Source: Flavobacterium flabelliforme
Lineage (GTDB): Bacteria; Bacteroidota; Bacteroidia; Flavobacteriales; Flavobacteriaceae
Reading direction: 5' to 3'
Assembly: GCF_017948675.1 (NCBI RefSeq)
Contig: NZ_JAGFBU010000001.1
Span: forward strand, 496,001-560,000
DNA: 64,000 nucleotides
Below, piece after piece: positions 61,441 through 64,000 of this stretch. The notes beneath the pieces are model-generated. The model had not been told where the DNA came from, ran no database searches, and saw only the letters and a program-made list of their open reading frames with translations. Within the stretch, counting starts at the first letter, position 1, and each line of letters begins with the position of its first letter. The translations under genes were made by a program, and so were the position numbers.

Positions 61441-62772
61441 TTACAAATGCTTAACAGCTTGTTTGAATTGATTTCCTCTATCTTCGTAACTTTCAAACAA
61501 ATCAAAACTAGCACATGCTGGCGATAACAAAACGGTATCTCCTTTTTCTGTTAATCTTTGAGCCATTTTTACAGCATCATTCATATTATCTACTTCAACC
61601 ATAATATCTACTACGTTGCCAAAAACATCAATAATTTTTTTATTATCAACACCAAGACAAATGATCGCTTTTACTTTCTCCCGAACTAAAGCCATCAATT
61701 CATTATAGTCATTCCCTTTATCAACACCACCAACAATCCAAACGGTTGGTGTATTCATGCTATCTAAAGCATAAAAAGAAGCGTTAACGTTAGTTGCTTT
61801 GGAATCATTTATATATTGAACATTCTGTATTTTCAAAACTTTTTCCAAACGGTGTTCTACTCCTTGAAAATCAGATAAACTCTCTCTAATAGTAGCTTTT
61901 CTTATTTGCATTAATTTTGCTACAGAGCTTGCTGCCATTGCGTTTTTCATGTTATGCTTTCCTTCTAAAGCAATGTATTCTGTGTTCATTGTAAATTCTT
62001 CTTGACTGATTTTAATCTCCATTTTATTATCTTTTATATAGGCTCCTTCGCTGAAAATTTTCGTCAATGAAAAAGGAATTAATTTTGCTTTTGTTTTGTG
62101 AGTGCTTAACCATTGGTTAATCGCTTCATCGTCTGCATCGTATATGAGGTAATCATCCTCGGTTTGATTCATTGTTATTCTAAACTTAGAATCGATGTAA
62201 TTTTCGTATTTATAATCATATCGATCCAAATGATCTGGACTGATATTGGTAATAATTGCGATATGTGGTTTAAAATCTTTGATTCCATCTAATTGAAAAC
62301 TACTCAACTCCAACACATACGAATCGTATTTATTATCTGCTACTTGCCAAGCAAAACTCTTTCCTATATTTCCGCCCAAACCAGCATTTAATCCTGCTGA
62401 TTTTAACAAATGATGAGTAAGCATTGTAGTAGTGGTTTTACCATTACTTCCTGTGATACCAATAATTGTTGCATTTGTATAAGGAGCAGCAAACTCGATT
62501 TCTGACATTATTGGAATTCCTTTTTCTTTTAGCTTTTTTACTATTGGTGATTTGTCCGGAATTCCTGGACTTTTCATCACCAAATCTGCATTAAGAATCA
62601 GATTCTCTGTATGCATTTCCTCTTCCCATTCAATTCCATTTATAAGAAGAACCTCCTTATAGTTCCCTTTTATTTTTCCAAAGTCTGATACAAACACCTC
62701 ATATCCTTTCTTTTTTCCTAGAATAGCAGTACCAACACCACTTTCTCCTCCGCCTAAAATCACTAATCTCAT
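61441..62772 (-). CDS. murD: UDP-N-acetylmuramoylalanine--D-glutamate ligase
   Basis: 443 aa. It adds D-Glu to UDP-MurNAc-L-Ala. N-terminal LVILGGGESGVGTAILGKK, VMKSPGIPDKSPIV, P-loop GITGSNGKTTTTMLTHHLL, LELSSFQLDG, NISPDHLDRYD and C-terminal YINDSKATNVNASFYAL. LSPACASFDLFESYEDRG is a MurD hallmark. Stop of mraY and start of murD are adjacent (gap of one base), so translation is coupled. Confidence 0.97.
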   Translation of the reverse strand: MRLVILGGGESGVGTAILGKKKGYEVFVSDFGKIKGNYKEVLLINGIEWEEEMHTENLILNADLVMKSPGIPDKSPIVKKLKEKGIPIMSEIEFAAPYTNATIIGITGSNGKTTTTMLTHHLLKSAGLNAGLGGNIGKSFAWQVADNKYDSYVLELSSFQLDGIKDFKPHIAIITNISPDHLDRYDYKYENYIDSKFRITMNQTEDDYLIYDADDEAINQWLSTHKTKAKLIPFSLTKIFSEGAYIKDNKMEIKISQEEFTMNTEYIALEGKHNMKNAMAASSVAKLMQIRKATIRESLSDFQGVEHRLEKVLKIQNVQYINDSKATNVNASFYALDSMNTPTVWIVGGVDKGNDYNELMALVREKVKAIICLGVDNKKIIDVFGNVVDIMVEVDNMNDAVKMAQRLTEKGDTVLLSPACASFDLFESYEDRGNQFKQAVKHL

Positions 62773-62773
62773 A

Positions 62774-64000
62774 CTATCTTAATTTTAAAGTAATAATGGA
62801 TAATATGGCTAACATGATGGCAACAATCCAGAATCGAGTTACAATTTTACTTTCGTGGTATCCTTTTTTCTGATAATGGTGATGCAAGGGAGACATTAAA
62901 AATATTCTTCGGCCTTCGCCAAAGCGTTTCTTTGTATATTTAAAATAACTTACTTGTAGGACTACAGATAAATTTTCGACAAGGAAAATTCCACACAATA
63001 ATGGAATTAGCATTTCTTTACGCACCGCTATTGCTAAAACAGCAATAATTCCACCAATAGTTAAACTTCCTGTATCACCCATAAAAACGGAAGCTGGATA
63101 AGAATTGTACCATAGAAATCCGATAAGTGCCCCAACAAATGCCGCTATAAAAACGGTCATTTCTCCTGAATTGGGGATATACATAATATTGAGATAGTTT
63201 GAAAAAATGATATTTCCAGAAACAAAAGTAAATATGCCCAACGCAAGAACAGAAACTGCTGATGTTCCGGCAGCAAGTCCATCAATTCCATCTGTAAGAT
63301 TTGCACCATTAGAAACTGCTGTTATAATAAAAATAACCACAGGAATAAAAACCAGCCAAGCCCATTTTTGGTAACCATCACCAGTCCAAGCTAATAATTC
63401 AGCATAATCAAATTCATTATTTTTAAAGAAAGGTATTGTCGTTACTGTAGATTTCTCTTCAACGGGCGCTTGAACAATTTCATTTTCTGTGGTAACTCTA
63501 AAAATATTTATTTTACCTGTATCTTGTCTTACAGTAACTGCAGGACTAAAATAAAGTACAGATCCCACAATCAAACCCAAACCAACTTGCCCAACAACTT
63601 TAAAAATTCCTTTTAATCCCTTTTTATCTTTTTTAAAGATTTTTATATAATCATCAATAAAGCCAATAGTTCCCATCCAAAGTGTGGTAACCGTCAACAA
63701 AACAATATAGATATTATGTAATTTCGCAAAAAGTATTACCGGAACAAGAGTGGCAAAAATTATAATTAATCCACCCATGGTTGGCGTCCCCGCTTTCTCA
63801 TTTTGTCCGGCTAAACCTAACTCACGAACAGTTTCACCAACTTGTTGTCTTTGTAAAAACTGAATAATTCTTTTTCCATAAATAGTTGACAACAGCAACG
63901 ATAACATAAATGCTAATGCTGATCTAACAGTAATGTATTGAAAAACTCCTGTACCAGAGATATCCAATGTTTTGTCTAGATATTCAAATAAATAATATAG
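62774..64000 (-). CDS. mraY: Phospho-N-acetylmuramoyl-pentapeptide-transferase, start beyond the right edge
   Basis: At least 408 aa. The frame is still open at 64000. A TTG at 63967 can be read as a start, but upstream codons give [16 protein letters not shown], the usual MraY N-terminus, so the true start lies just past the window. MraY moves phospho-MurNAc-pentapeptide to undecaprenyl phosphate (lipid I). Motifs: [48 protein letters not shown] (Mg-binding Asp), [14 protein letters not shown] and [18 protein letters not shown]. About 55 residues at roughly 150-205 ([11 protein letters not shown]...KSTVTTIPF) form an insert with mixed charge. First dcw gene seen here. Confidence 0.95.
   Translation of the reverse strand, partial: LYYLFEYLDKTLDISGTGVFQYITVRSALAFMLSLLLSTIYGKRIIQFLQRQQVGETVRELGLAGQNEKAGTPTMGGLIIIFATLVPVILFAKLHNIYIVLLTVTTLWMGTIGFIDDYIKIFKKDKKGLKGIFKVVGQVGLGLIVGSVLYFSPAVTVRQDTGKINIFRVTTENEIVQAPVEEKSTVTTIPFFKNNEFDYAELLAWTGDGYQKWAWLVFIPVVIFIITAVSNGANLTDGIDGLAAGTSAVSVLALGIFTFVSGNIIFSNYLNIMYIPNSGEMTVFIAAFVGALIGFLWYNSYPASVFMGDTGSLTIGGIIAVLAIAVRKEMLIPLLCGIFLVENLSVVLQVSYFKYTKKRFGEGRRIFLMSPLHHHYQKKGYHESKIVTRFWIVAIMLAILSIITLKLR

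Overview
The window is chromosomal DNA from a gliding, type IX secretion (T9SS)-bearing member of the Flavobacteriaceae, most likely Flavobacterium or a close relative. The evidence is very AT-rich intergenic DNA, TAnnTTTG-type -7 promoter elements typical of Bacteroidetes, start codons that mostly lack Shine-Dalgarno sequences, a gldK-gldL-gldM-gldN cluster, a mutY-ssb-gldE-gldD cluster, an exosortase F (XrtF) pair, HYC_CC_PP and HMA metal proteins, and a 287-aa primary sigma factor without region 1.1. No prophage, CRISPR array or insertion sequence with a transposase was seen.

Layout. 1-9.7 kb: the end of a beta-propeller surface protein and a PKD-like lipoprotein, a plant-type LRR protein, pterin dehydratase, a GNAT-like protein, a lipid kinase divergent from an App1-type phosphatase, an ABC-F ATPase, a DUF983 protein and an FAD oxidoreductase. 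9.8-18.3 kb (minus strand): gldKLMN (T9SS motor and ring), an arginase-fold protein that has lost its metal ligands, and topA. 18.6-26 kb (plus strand): miaB, a sigma-54 activator, lptE, a TPR-like protein, secG and groES-groEL. A GxxExxY nuclease-fold gene flanked by inverted repeats sits between miaB and the activator. 26-33 kb (minus strand): DedA, a metal-linked TonB receptor cluster, an MBL-fold nuclease with an ATP-cone/Mrr protein, and the XrtF pair. 33-40 kb (plus strand): fRMsr-like GAF protein, a TonB_C/MORN protein, rpsO, pnp, a decayed pseudogene, rpoD bracketed by two oppositely oriented structured repeats, and rpe. 40.5-47.8 kb: RNase G, a 30-aa basic peptide, HU, mutY-ssb-gldE-gldD, an HMA lipoprotein and an EamA transporter. 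47.9-64 kb: an M16 protease pair, rplU-rpmA, tRNA-Arg(TCG), a YqeY protein, and the dcw cluster read mraY-murD-ftsW-murG-murC-ftsQ-ftsA-ftsZ on the minus strand. mraY runs off the right edge.

How the genes work together. Much of the window serves the cell envelope: peptidoglycan precursor synthesis and division (dcw), gliding and T9SS, LPS assembly (LptE), protein translocation (SecG) and phospholipid turnover. The rest is core information processing: topA, rpoD, pnp, rng, rpsO, rplU, rpmA, HU, mutY and ssb. The least explained signals are the inverted-repeat-flanked GxxExxY cassette, the paired structured repeats around rpoD, the catalytically dead arginase homologue beside gldK, and the ATP-cone/Mrr fusion.
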